Below are positions 49,627 to 56,911 of a stretch of DNA of 61,277 nt, in pieces. This DNA is from Collinsella aerofaciens (GTDB lineage: Bacteria; Actinomycetota; Coriobacteriia; Coriobacteriales; Coriobacteriaceae). Under the pieces are notes generated by a model. The model had not been told where the DNA came from, ran no database searches, and saw nothing but the letters and a program-made list of their open reading frames with translations. How positions within the stretch are numbered: position 1 is the stretch's first letter; the number at the start of each line of letters is the position of its first letter. Made by a program: the position numbers and the translations under genes. The DNA lies in contig RQAP01000005.1 of NCBI GenBank assembly GCA_008671135.1, positions 1-61,277 of the forward strand, read 5' to 3'.

Positions 49627-49681
49627 ATAATGATGCGAACTGTTTTGCATTTCGAGAGCCGAGATTTGAAAGGAGCGCCAC

Positions 49682-50227
49682 GTGCGCGTACTCAAACGAG
49701 CCCTAGCGATCGTGTATCTTGCCGCCGCCATCGTGGCGCTGGGTACGCTTGTCTGCCAGTTTTGGGGGCCGTATACGTATCGCTTTATGCTGCTGATGCG
49801 CGACCCCATGCCGCGCATTGTCGTGACGGCATGCGGCGGAGTTGTGGCGATTGGCGTGCTGGTAAGCTTCTTCCGCCTGATGTTTGCTCGTCGCGAGCCG
49901 TCCTGCGTGCATCCGGCGGGGGAGCGCAATATCGAGGTCACGCTCGCGGCGCTTTCTTCGTGCGCCAGGGCTGCTGCAGAGCGCGACGATCGCGTGATGA
50001 TCGAGCATGTCGAGGCCCGCGTCCAAGGTTCCGACGATTCGCACGTCCGTTTTAAGGTCGAGGCTATCGCGCTTGACGATAAGGACGTGGCATCTCTGGC
50101 TACCGCGATGCAGCAGCGCATCGAGGAAGCTTGCGACACCATGCTCGGCACGCCGGGCACGACTGCGCGCGTCCGTTTTTTGCCGTCCAAGACTACCGTC
50201 CAGACCGTGGAGGTTTCCGGTGAGTGA
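49682..50227 (+). CDS. amaP: alkaline-shock membrane anchor protein AmaP
   Basis: 181 residues; two N-terminal TM helices (LAIVYLAAAIVALGTLV and VVTACGGVVAIGVLVSFF) and a cytoplasmic domain with NIEVTLAALSSCARAAAE. AmaP anchors Asp23 at the membrane. GTG start at 49682 follows GAAAGGAG. Its stop overlaps the next gene by 8 bases, and the asp23-like gene comes third, the usual amaP-DUF2273-asp23 order. Confidence 0.88.
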   Translation: MRVLKRALAIVYLAAAIVALGTLVCQFWGPYTYRFMLLMRDPMPRIVVTACGGVVAIGVLVSFFRLMFARREPSCVHPAGERNIEVTLAALSSCARAAAERDDRVMIEHVEARVQGSDDSHVRFKVEAIALDDKDVASLATAMQQRIEEACDTMLGTPGTTARVRFLPSKTTVQTVEVSGE

Positions 50228-50597
50228 TACCAATCAAGATAAGACCGCTCGTACGCCGCGCCTGACGATTGACCAGAGCGCCACGCTGGCGAGCGAACCT
50301 GTTGATTCCAAAGCAGAGGCAACCGAGTTACAAGACGCGGCAGCCGCGGATTTTGACGAGGCTATGGGTCTCATCAAGGGTACGGGCGCTGCCATCTGGA
50401 GCTATGCTGTGCGTCATCCCAACACCACGCTCGGTGCCGTCGCCGGCTTTATCCTCGCCGTGTTGGTGCTCACGCTCGGCCTGTGGGACACGCTCGTCAT
50501 TGCATTCTTCGTGTTGATCGGCGCTGTGATCGGCCAAATTCGCGACGGCGAGAACGGGATCGTCAACTTCTTCGGCCGTCTGTTTAGCGGCCGCTAA
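50220..50597 (+). CDS. DUF2273 small membrane protein of the alkaline-shock cluster
   Basis: 125 residues; a disordered acidic N-terminus (about 60 residues), then two TM helices (TTLGAVAGFILAVLVLTLGL, DTLVIAFFVLIGAVIGQI) and a basic end. GTG start at 50220 overlaps amaP. Proteins of this family accompany AmaP and Asp23; the exact role is unknown. Confidence 0.88.
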   Translation: MSDTNQDKTARTPRLTIDQSATLASEPVDSKAEATELQDAAAADFDEAMGLIKGTGAAIWSYAVRHPNTTLGAVAGFILAVLVLTLGLWDTLVIAFFVLIGAVIGQIRDGENGIVNFFGRLFSGR

Positions 50598-50641
50598 TAT
50601 GTATTCGACTGTCGCATCTGCGGCAGGCATAAGGAGGAACC

Positions 50642-51157
50642 ATGGCTTTTAATACGAAGGTCGATGTAGCCGATACCGAGCTCGAGGAGAACGAGGCGGT
50701 CGTCGCCGAGGCCGAGGACGTAACGCTCGAGGATGAGGCGCTCGTCGAGGCCGAGTCCGATGTGGATGAGGATGACGAGGAAGCGGACGAGTCCGAGGAC
50801 TCGCTGACCTATTCCAACGGTGTGATCGAGAAGATCGTTGCCATGGCCACCCGCGAGGTTCCGCACGTTCTGGGCATGAAGGGTAACCTCATGCACTTTG
50901 TGCAGGAGCAGTTTGGTGCCGAGAATCTGACCAAGGGCGTGACGGTCGAGGTCACCGATGACAATCGCGTGGTCGTCAACATCTCCGTCATCATCGAGTA
51001 CGGCGCCTATGCGCCCGCGATCTTCGACGATGTCAAGGCACGTGTCACTGAGCGCCTTGCCGCGATGACCGGCCTTGAGGTGGCGGGCGTCAACCTGCGT
51101 ATCGAGGACGTCATCACCCCCGAGGAGTACGAGCACCGCACCAGCCAGCACGAGTAA
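50642..51157 (+). CDS. Asp23/Gls24 family envelope stress protein
   Basis: 171 residues. An unusually long acidic N-terminus (about 1-55, rich in Glu and Asp) precedes the Asp23 fold (NGVIEKIVAMATREVPHVLG, GVTVEVTDDNRVVVNISVII, VAGVNLRIEDV). Asp23 forms membrane-associated assemblies under alkaline or cell-wall stress, held by AmaP. RBS AGGAGG. The stop TAA shares its last A with a hairpin repeat. Confidence 0.92.
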   Translation: MAFNTKVDVADTELEENEAVVAEAEDVTLEDEALVEAESDVDEDDEEADESEDSLTYSNGVIEKIVAMATREVPHVLGMKGNLMHFVQEQFGAENLTKGVTVEVTDDNRVVVNISVIIEYGAYAPAIFDDVKARVTERLAAMTGLEVAGVNLRIEDVITPEEYEHRTSQHE

Positions 51158-51207
51158 CCTTCCAAAAAGGGACAGGTTTGTTTTGGCAGGTTTTATCTGC
51201 GAAAACG
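51157..51207 (+). repeat. GGGACAGG-core hairpin repeat, copy 7 (TGCCAAAA stem)
   Basis: ACCTTCCAAAA-AGGGACAGG-TTTG-TTTTGGCAGGT, tail TTTTATCTGCGAAAACG, starting on the last base of the asp23-like stop codon; one stem mismatch. Confidence 0.9.
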
Positions 51208-51210
51208 TTA

Positions 51211-51248
51211 AACGGTCGACCGCGCAAGCAAAAGCGTGGCCGGCCGTT
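51211..51248 (+). terminator. terminator of the amaP-asp23 cluster
   Basis: AACGGTCGACCGCGC pairs with GCGTGGCCGGCCGTT (three mismatches), then ATTTG. Confidence 0.55.
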
Positions 51249-51365
51249 ATTTGTATGCCCCCCGATGTAGGCATACCGCTCGTCTAACTAGGGGTTGCAA
51301 TCGTCGCGTTCCGCGTTACCCTAATGGGCGCATTGTTTCCAAATTGTTAACGAGGGGTTGCCGTA

Positions 51366-52388
51366 ATGGCTGACGAGCACGAAACAGAAAGCAAGGCATG
51401 GGCGATTGAGGCCGCCGCGGCAGAGGCGGCATCGCGTGCTGCCGAGGAGATGCATCGTCCTCCCGTGGTGCCGATGGAGCGCGTGGTTGATCGCACCGAT
51501 ATCGAGCGCGGCGAGCGTGCCGGTCAAAAGCGCAGCCAGGAGCCGGGCTTCCCGCGCTTTTTTGCCGAGCTCAATCTGGGCCTGATTCTTACGGCCTTCG
51601 CCATCGTTGCGTTTAAAACCCCTAATCACTTTGCTTTTGGCGGTACCTCGGGCGTGTCGGTCATTCTGTCCACGCTGTTCCCGACCCTGCCCGTCGGCGT
51701 CTTTATGTGGATTATCAACGCGGTTCTCGTCGTTTTGGGCTTTATCTTTTTGGAGCGCAAGGCAATCCTGTGGAGCGTCTTCGCTTCGTTTGCGCTGTCC
51801 GCCTATGTTTCGCTTTTTGAGCTCTTCATTCCGACCGATGTCTCTCTGACGGGTGATATGTGGCTCGACCTGTGCTTTGCCGTCATCTTGCCGGCGCTTG
51901 GCAGCGCTATTGTCTTTGATATTGGCGCCTCGACGGGTGGCACGGACATTCTTGCCATGATTCTCAAGCGCCGCACGACACTCGAGATTGGCCGTGCCCT
52001 ACTGCTGGTCGATATCGGCATCGTGACCATCGCGGCCTTTTTGTATGGCCCGCGTGTCGGTCTGTACTGCGTGCTCGGCCTGTTTGCCAAGACGCTTGTG
52101 GTCGACAAAGCCATTGAGAGCATTCATCTGCGCAAAGTCTGCACGGTCATTTGTTCCGAGCCCCTTAAGGTCGAGGAGTTTATCGTCAAGCATCTCAACC
52201 GCACGGCGACCATCAGCCGCGGCTACGGTGCCTTCTCGGGCAAGTGCGTGACGGTGATCATGAGCGTGCTGAGCCGTCGCGAGGCCGTGCAACTGCGCCG
52301 CTATGCGCGCGAAGTTGATCCGGGTGCCTTTATCACGATTGTCGACAGCTCCGAGATCGTCGGCAAGGGCTTCCGCGGAACGAACTAG
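51366..52388 (+). CDS. YitT-family membrane protein with DUF2179 domain
   Basis: 340 residues. A charged cytoplasmic N-terminus of about 60 residues is longer than in most members; five to six TM helices follow (LGLILTAFAIVAFKTPN, GTSGVSVILSTLFP, FDIGASTGGTDILAMILK), then the C-terminal DUF2179 domain (TVICSEPLKVEEFIVKHLNR, GAFITIVDSSEIVGKGF). Function unsettled; other members have been linked to transport and stress. The ATG follows GAGGGG. Confidence 0.9.
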   Translation: MADEHETESKAWAIEAAAAEAASRAAEEMHRPPVVPMERVVDRTDIERGERAGQKRSQEPGFPRFFAELNLGLILTAFAIVAFKTPNHFAFGGTSGVSVILSTLFPTLPVGVFMWIINAVLVVLGFIFLERKAILWSVFASFALSAYVSLFELFIPTDVSLTGDMWLDLCFAVILPALGSAIVFDIGASTGGTDILAMILKRRTTLEIGRALLLVDIGIVTIAAFLYGPRVGLYCVLGLFAKTLVVDKAIESIHLRKVCTVICSEPLKVEEFIVKHLNRTATISRGYGAFSGKCVTVIMSVLSRREAVQLRRYAREVDPGAFITIVDSSEIVGKGFRGTN

Positions 52389-52538
52389 CGCGGACACACT
52401 CATCAAACAATCGAAAAGCGCCTCGCGCGTTGCAAATACGTCATCTAAGAGTATTTGTCCTCACATTGGGTGATAATGATGCCAAAGACATCGTTTGCGA
52501 TCCAGGTGATTCGCTCTAGATACGAAGGGATGATTTCG

Positions 52539-53879
52539 ATGTTCTGCTCGCAGTGTGGCGCCCCTATGGGCGATAACGACAAGTTCTGCGGCGTGTGTGG
52601 TGCTCCTAATGCCGGTGCTGCAACCTCCGCCCCTCAGGGTCAACCTCAGCCTCAGCAGTTTGTTCCGCAACCGCCCGTGGCGAATGCGCCAAAGGGCTGC
52701 ACGGCTCAGGCGTTTGAGGATATGACCAAGACGCCGGGCGTGCTGCAGCGCGTATGCCAGATTGCTTTTTTGCCGGCGCTTATCTGTGTCGCGTCGGTAC
52801 TCGTTCTGTTCATCCCCGTTATCGGCGGTATTGCAGCTGCCATCGGCTTTTTGGCTGCCTACGTGGCGAGCGTGTGCGGTTCCGGCTTTGGTATCGAGTG
52901 GGGTCGCGATCTGTCGCTTAAGGTCGATGACGGCATGGACCGTCCACTCATGCGTTCCACGTCGTTTGGTCTCGGAGTCTTTTCGAGCGTTATTTCGGTC
53001 GTGCTCGAGGTTATCGCTGCCATTCCCGTTATCGGTGTAGTGCTTTCGCTGGTGGAGAGCGTGGTAATTGGCGCCGCAGGCTCGTATTCGTATTACGGCT
53101 CTTATGCGCTCGAAGCTGCGCTGTTTGGCTCGCTTGGCCTGCTTGTCCTGGCGCTAATTGCCTCGGCGATTCTGGGTGTCTTCTTTAAGATGTTCGCCGA
53201 CATCGCCGTGATGCACTTTGCGGTGACCGGTCGCGTCGAGAGCGCGTTTTCGCTCGACAAGGTCTGGGCGGCGTTTAAGCACAACAAGACCAAGCTGTTC
53301 TGCGCTTCGTTCCTTCCGGAGTTTTTGACGGGCCTGGTTTCCAACGCCATTACGTGGATCTTGACAGCTGTCTTTGGTGCCATCGCCGGAATTGGCGCGT
53401 ACGGCTATTACTATCGCCCCACGGGTATCGAGGCGATTGTTACCGCCGGTGGTGTCACGCTCGTATTGTTCCTGGTGCTGATTGCATTCGTCACGGTGTT
53501 CCTTACGGTCTTTGGCAAGATGCTCAAGCACCGTGCCGTTGGCTATTGGGCTGCACGTTATGCAAGCGAATGGACCGATGAGGACAAGGACGACGTTTTG
53601 ACTTTTGTGCTCCCGGGTGAGAAGAAGCCTGCTCCTGCGGGATTCAATCCCACGGCAGCCACTGGTGCTGCGCCTGCCCCGGCACCCGCGCCTGCACCTG
53701 CCCCGGCACCCGCGCCTGTCCCTGCCCCGGCACCCGCGCCTGCCCCGGCACCCGCGCCTGCCCCTGTCCCCGCACCGGCGTCCGAGGCGACGCCTGCGGA
53801 GCCCGATTGGGATGCCGTTGCCACGCCGGCGGATGAGCCGGGCGATAATCCTGCTGCCGAAAACAATCAAACCGAATAG
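52539..53879 (+). CDS. zinc-ribbon multi-pass membrane protein with Pro-Ala tail
   Basis: 446 residues. N-terminal zinc ribbon (Cys3, Cys6, Cys17, Cys20: MFCSQCGAPMGDNDKFCGVC), a Gln/Pro linker, then about six TM helices of a DUF4013-like domain (GGIAAAIGFLAAYVASVCG onward) and a cytoplasmic tail with a long run of alternating Ala-Pro/Val-Pro dipeptides encoded by near-perfect 18- and 24-bp DNA repeats. The ribbon nearly matches that of the gene at 54075, so the two may form a set. Start at 52539 has AAGGG 9 bases upstream; the ATG at 52530 touches it. Function unknown. Confidence 0.85.
   Translation: MFCSQCGAPMGDNDKFCGVCGAPNAGAATSAPQGQPQPQQFVPQPPVANAPKGCTAQAFEDMTKTPGVLQRVCQIAFLPALICVASVLVLFIPVIGGIAAAIGFLAAYVASVCGSGFGIEWGRDLSLKVDDGMDRPLMRSTSFGLGVFSSVISVVLEVIAAIPVIGVVLSLVESVVIGAAGSYSYYGSYALEAALFGSLGLLVLALIASAILGVFFKMFADIAVMHFAVTGRVESAFSLDKVWAAFKHNKTKLFCASFLPEFLTGLVSNAITWILTAVFGAIAGIGAYGYYYRPTGIEAIVTAGGVTLVLFLVLIAFVTVFLTVFGKMLKHRAVGYWAARYASEWTDEDKDDVLTFVLPGEKKPAPAGFNPTAATGAAPAPAPAPAPAPAPAPVPAPAPAPAPAPAPAPVPAPASEATPAEPDWDAVATPADEPGDNPAAENNQTE
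53673..53756 (+). repeat. tandem 18-bp coding repeat (Pro-Ala tail)
   Basis: CCTGCCCCGGCACCCGCG occurs at 53673, 53697, 53721 and 53739, the first three separated by CCTGNN hexamers (24-bp period). The number of units could vary between strains without shifting the frame. Confidence 0.85.
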
Positions 53880-53886
53880 TCGGTCG

Positions 53887-53922
53887 AGGCGCCCTGGGCA
53901 ACTGAGCCCGGGGTGCCTTTTT
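53887..53922 (+). terminator. terminator of the first zinc-ribbon gene
   Basis: AGGCGCCCTGGGC and GCCCGGGGTGCCT pair with two mismatches, followed by TTTT. Confidence 0.8.
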
Positions 53923-53988
53923 CTACTGCGAAAGCAAGAAAATGCCTGGGAAAACGGTTGCAGCAAAATTTCTCGGAAATTGGTCAAT

Positions 53989-53998
53989 GTTGCGCAAC
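53989..53998. promoter_or_regulatory. GTTGCGCAAC palindrome upstream of the second zinc-ribbon gene
   Basis: Perfect 10-bp palindrome 77 bases upstream of the ATG, in the context TCAATGTTGCGCAACA. The same CAATGTTGCGCAACA is found before the surface-protein gene at 37744. Possible shared regulator site. Confidence 0.35.
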
Positions 53999-54074
53999 AA
54001 CGTCGCGGCTATTGTTGAGAACGTAGACGTGTAAGGTTTGAAGGCGTGCGACGCCTTAGGAAAAGGAGAGGCTC

Positions 54075-54683
54075 ATGTTCTGTCCCACTTGTGGTTCTCC
54101 CATTTCGGATGATGCCAAATTCTGCCCTGTTTGCGGATCCGCCGTTGGTGCCGCTTCTGCCGCTGCGGCCCCGCAGCCCCAGCCCGCTCCGGCCCAGGCT
54201 ATTCAGCCCGCGCTCCAGCCTCAGCAGCAGTACACCGGTCAATACGCCCAACAGTCCGCATCCGCTCCGATGGGCTATGGCCCCATTAAGGCTGACCGCA
54301 GCCTGATCGGCTGGCTGCTGCTCTCTCTTGTGACCTGCGGTATCTATTCGTTCTACTTCCTGTATTGCTTGGCACGCGACGTCAACACGTTGTGTCAGGA
54401 TGACGGCGATTACACGCCGGGTCTGGCGGAATTCATCCTTCTATCGTTTGTGACCTGCGGCTTCTACGCGTACTACTGGTATTACAAGATTGGCAACCGC
54501 CTGCAGGCCAACGCTCCTCGCTACGGCCTGGTGTTCCAGGAAAACGGCACCACCGTTCTTCTGTGGCAGATCTTCGGCGCGCTCCTGTGCGGCCTTGGTC
54601 CCATCTTCGCTATGAACATCATCATCAATAATACCAATGCCATGGCAACGGCTTACAACACTCGCCTTGGCGCTCGTGCCTAA
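54075..54683 (+). CDS. zinc-ribbon DUF4234-like membrane protein
   Basis: 202 residues. Zinc ribbon (Cys3, Cys6, Cys17, Cys20), Ala/Gln/Pro-rich linker (25-70), then a DUF4234-type domain with two repeated helices carrying the LVTCGIYSFYFLY and FVTCGFYAYYWYY motifs and a further C-terminal helix. Role unknown. RBS AAAGGAGAGG. The DUF2752 gene starts 13 bases after its stop, so the two are likely cotranscribed. Confidence 0.9.
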   Translation: MFCPTCGSPISDDAKFCPVCGSAVGAASAAAAPQPQPAPAQAIQPALQPQQQYTGQYAQQSASAPMGYGPIKADRSLIGWLLLSLVTCGIYSFYFLYCLARDVNTLCQDDGDYTPGLAEFILLSFVTCGFYAYYWYYKIGNRLQANAPRYGLVFQENGTTVLLWQIFGALLCGLGPIFAMNIIINNTNAMATAYNTRLGARA

Positions 54684-54696
54684 CAATAAGGGGGGC

Positions 54697-55173
54697 GTGA
54701 ACAGCTCCCAGGGACATAGGGGCACGGCAGAGCTCCTTCGCCGCGCCCTTTTTTGCACCGGCGCGCTCTTTGTCGCCTGGCTCGCGCTCTACCTGCTCGA
54801 TATCGGCTGCATTTTTCGAATGATGACGGGCGCTCCTTGTCCGGGATGCGGCATGACGAGGGCGTGGCTGGCGGCGCTGCGTCTCGATTTTGCGGCGGCC
54901 TTTGCCTACCATCCGCTGTTTTGGGTGGTGCCGATTGCGTTTGTGCTCGCGTTCGTGCGCGAGGAGGTGGCATCGAGCAAGCTAAAGCGTGGTGTCGACA
55001 TTGCAGTCACCGTGTTGTGCATGCTGGTCATCGCCGTATGGATCGTGCGCCTCATCAATCCGGTAGATGCCGGCCTACTCTTTGGCGGCCATGCGCCCGC
55101 CGGAGTCCCCGACGACATCATCCACCTCGAACCCCCACGCTGGCTCACCATCCTTCGCTCTTTCCTGTCGTGA
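54697..55173 (+). CDS. DUF2752 membrane protein
   Basis: 158 residues, three TM helices. The family signature GAPCPGCGMTRAWLAALRLD (Cys48, Cys51) sits after the first helix, followed by AFAYHPLFWVVP. Function unknown. Start GTG at 54697 just after AAGGGGGG; spacing is tight, so a nearby start is possible, and a longer frame from 54637 overlaps the preceding gene. A strong bidirectional terminator follows. Confidence 0.85.
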   Translation: MNSSQGHRGTAELLRRALFCTGALFVAWLALYLLDIGCIFRMMTGAPCPGCGMTRAWLAALRLDFAAAFAYHPLFWVVPIAFVLAFVREEVASSKLKRGVDIAVTVLCMLVIAVWIVRLINPVDAGLLFGGHAPAGVPDDIIHLEPPRWLTILRSFLS

Positions 55174-55205
55174 TGGAGGACGCGCTAGAAAGGCGGTCGA
55201 CACAT

Positions 55206-55245
55206 AAGCGGGGGCGAACGTTGAGATAACGTTCGCCCCCGCTTT
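55206..55245. terminator. strong bidirectional terminator
   Basis: AAGCGGGGGCGAACGTT and AACGTTCGCCCCCGCTT form a perfect 17-bp stem with a 5-base loop between convergent genes. Confidence 0.9.
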
Positions 55246-55279
55246 GCTCTAGCCAGGTTGTTATGGGTGGGCGTGATGG

Positions 55280-56743
55280 CTACTCGTCGCGCTTCTCCTC
55301 GTGGCGAGCGGCAGCCCGCGCATCGTGGATGCCCTTGATTGCAGCATGGCGGGCGGTGCGAGCATCGTGCATGGCGTCGCGAGCCTCGGCGGTCGTCGCC
55401 TTGGCAGAGCGCAACTTGGCGGCCAGATCGGGGTTGGTTTCGGCGACCGCGGTAATCGTGGGGCCGTCGAGCTCCTCTTGCGTGGGCTCGGCCAAAAAGT
55501 CGATAGCATACTGGGCGGCCACCATGGAGCCCTTTGCCAGCACGGTCTCGTCGATCTTGTAGAAGCAGGAATGTTGGGCGTACGTGGCGCCAATCTTGGG
55601 GTTGCGCGTACCTACAAAGGCGAGCACGCCCGGTACGCGGCGCAGGTACTCCGAAAAATCCTCGCCCGAAAGCGTGCCGCGATAATGGCCTTGGCCGGTG
55701 GGGCCCAGGCACTTGATTATAGCCTGACGGCAGCGCTCGCTCGAGGCTGCGTCGTTTTCGACCTTGTAGTTGGCGATGGTGTAGTCGGTGAGCTCTGCTT
55801 CGGCGCCCAGAGCTGCCGCGGTATGCTCCACGATGCGGCGCATAAGCTCCGGCATTTCCTCGTGGGTCGAATCGCCGTAGGTGCGCACCGTGCCGGCGAG
55901 GTAGGCCGTGCCGGCGATAACGTTGCGCGCGGTGCCGCCGTGCAGCTCGCCGACGGTGATGACAGCCGGCTCGTAGGGGCTGATCTCGCGCGAGACGATG
56001 GTCTGCAGAGCGTTGACGATCTCGGCGGCAACCATAACGGCGTCGTGACCGCGCTGGGGCATGGCGCCGTGGCACGAGGTGCCGCGGACATCGATGCGGA
56101 ACCAGTCGGTATTGGCCATGCGCGGGCCGGGCTCGCAGCTTACGGTGCCGGCGTCGACCTCGCTCCAGATGTGCGCGGCGTAGGCGCCATCGACGCCGTC
56201 GAGCACGCCCGTGCCGATCATGAGTTTCGCGCCCTGACCGTTTTCCTCGCTGGGCTGGAAGACGATGCGGACTTCGCCGTGGATGTCGTCGGTCATATGG
56301 CGCAGGATTTGCAGCGTTCCGAGCATCATGGCGATATGGCAGTCGTGGCCGCAGGCGTGCATGCAGCCCTCGTTGACGCTGGCGAACTCTTCGCCGGTCT
56401 GCTCGGTGACGGGCAGGGCGTCGATGTCGGCGCGCAGCAGGATGCGGCGGCGTGGCGTGCCGTCCTCGCGATAGGCGTCGGGCGCGGTGCCGCGAAGGGT
56501 CGCCACAAGGCCCGTCTTGAGCGGACGCTCGTAGGGGATATTCATGGCGTCGAGCTGGTTGGCGATGTCAGAAGTCGTGCGCTCCTCGGCAAGGCTCAGC
56601 TCCGGGTGCTTATGGAAGTGCCGGCGCTGCTTGATGATATAGGGTTCAAACTCGGTAGCGATATCTTTGATGGCTGCGGTGACGTCGTCAGCCGCGCGAG
56701 CCTCGGTCGCCGCCATAATCTGCTGTGCCTTGGTCTTCGTCAT
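55280..56743 (-). CDS. M20-family amidohydrolase/peptidase
   Basis: 487 residues. Metal ligands in HACGHDCH (Cys131, His133) and the catalytic pair EEN (Glu166-Glu167), plus the lid domain (GTSCHGAMPQRGHDAVMVAA). The Cys ligand marks the N-acyl-amino-acid/hippurate/IAA-amide hydrolase branch. A C-terminal helical tail of about 70 residues (RSAKATTAEARDAMHDAR onward) is extra. Start at 56743 follows AAGGAG; the frame is open far upstream only because of composition. Divergent from the amidohydrolase gene. Confidence 0.92.
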   Translation of the reverse strand: MTKTKAQQIMAATEARAADDVTAAIKDIATEFEPYIIKQRRHFHKHPELSLAEERTTSDIANQLDAMNIPYERPLKTGLVATLRGTAPDAYREDGTPRRRILLRADIDALPVTEQTGEEFASVNEGCMHACGHDCHIAMMLGTLQILRHMTDDIHGEVRIVFQPSEENGQGAKLMIGTGVLDGVDGAYAAHIWSEVDAGTVSCEPGPRMANTDWFRIDVRGTSCHGAMPQRGHDAVMVAAEIVNALQTIVSREISPYEPAVITVGELHGGTARNVIAGTAYLAGTVRTYGDSTHEEMPELMRRIVEHTAAALGAEAELTDYTIANYKVENDAASSERCRQAIIKCLGPTGQGHYRGTLSGEDFSEYLRRVPGVLAFVGTRNPKIGATYAQHSCFYKIDETVLAKGSMVAAQYAIDFLAEPTQEELDGPTITAVAETNPDLAAKLRSAKATTAEARDAMHDARTARHAAIKGIHDARAAARHEEKRDE

Positions 56744-56911
56744 GGTCGATTTGCTCCTTGCTGGGTTGATCGCAAAATCGTACACGCTCTCTCCAGTATG
56801 CCACCTGCCGCTAGGGCTGGTAAAGTTGCCGTTTGCCGCTTGGGGTTTTGTTACAAGGGCGGGGGAGTACACTCGGGGGTGTTGAATTTCCTGCCAGAGA
56901 TGGGGATGCCC

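Noticed and set aside
2639..51207. The TGCCAAAA hairpins as ordinary rho-independent terminators
   Set aside because: They occur in both orientations, also upstream of starts, keep a conserved core and tail, and real terminators lie separately next to several of them.
55301..56911. Long N-terminal extension of the amidohydrolase frame (to 1082 codons)
   Set aside because: It runs antisense through the M20 peptidase gene; the family starts at the MQHIDRII region with a ribosome site there.
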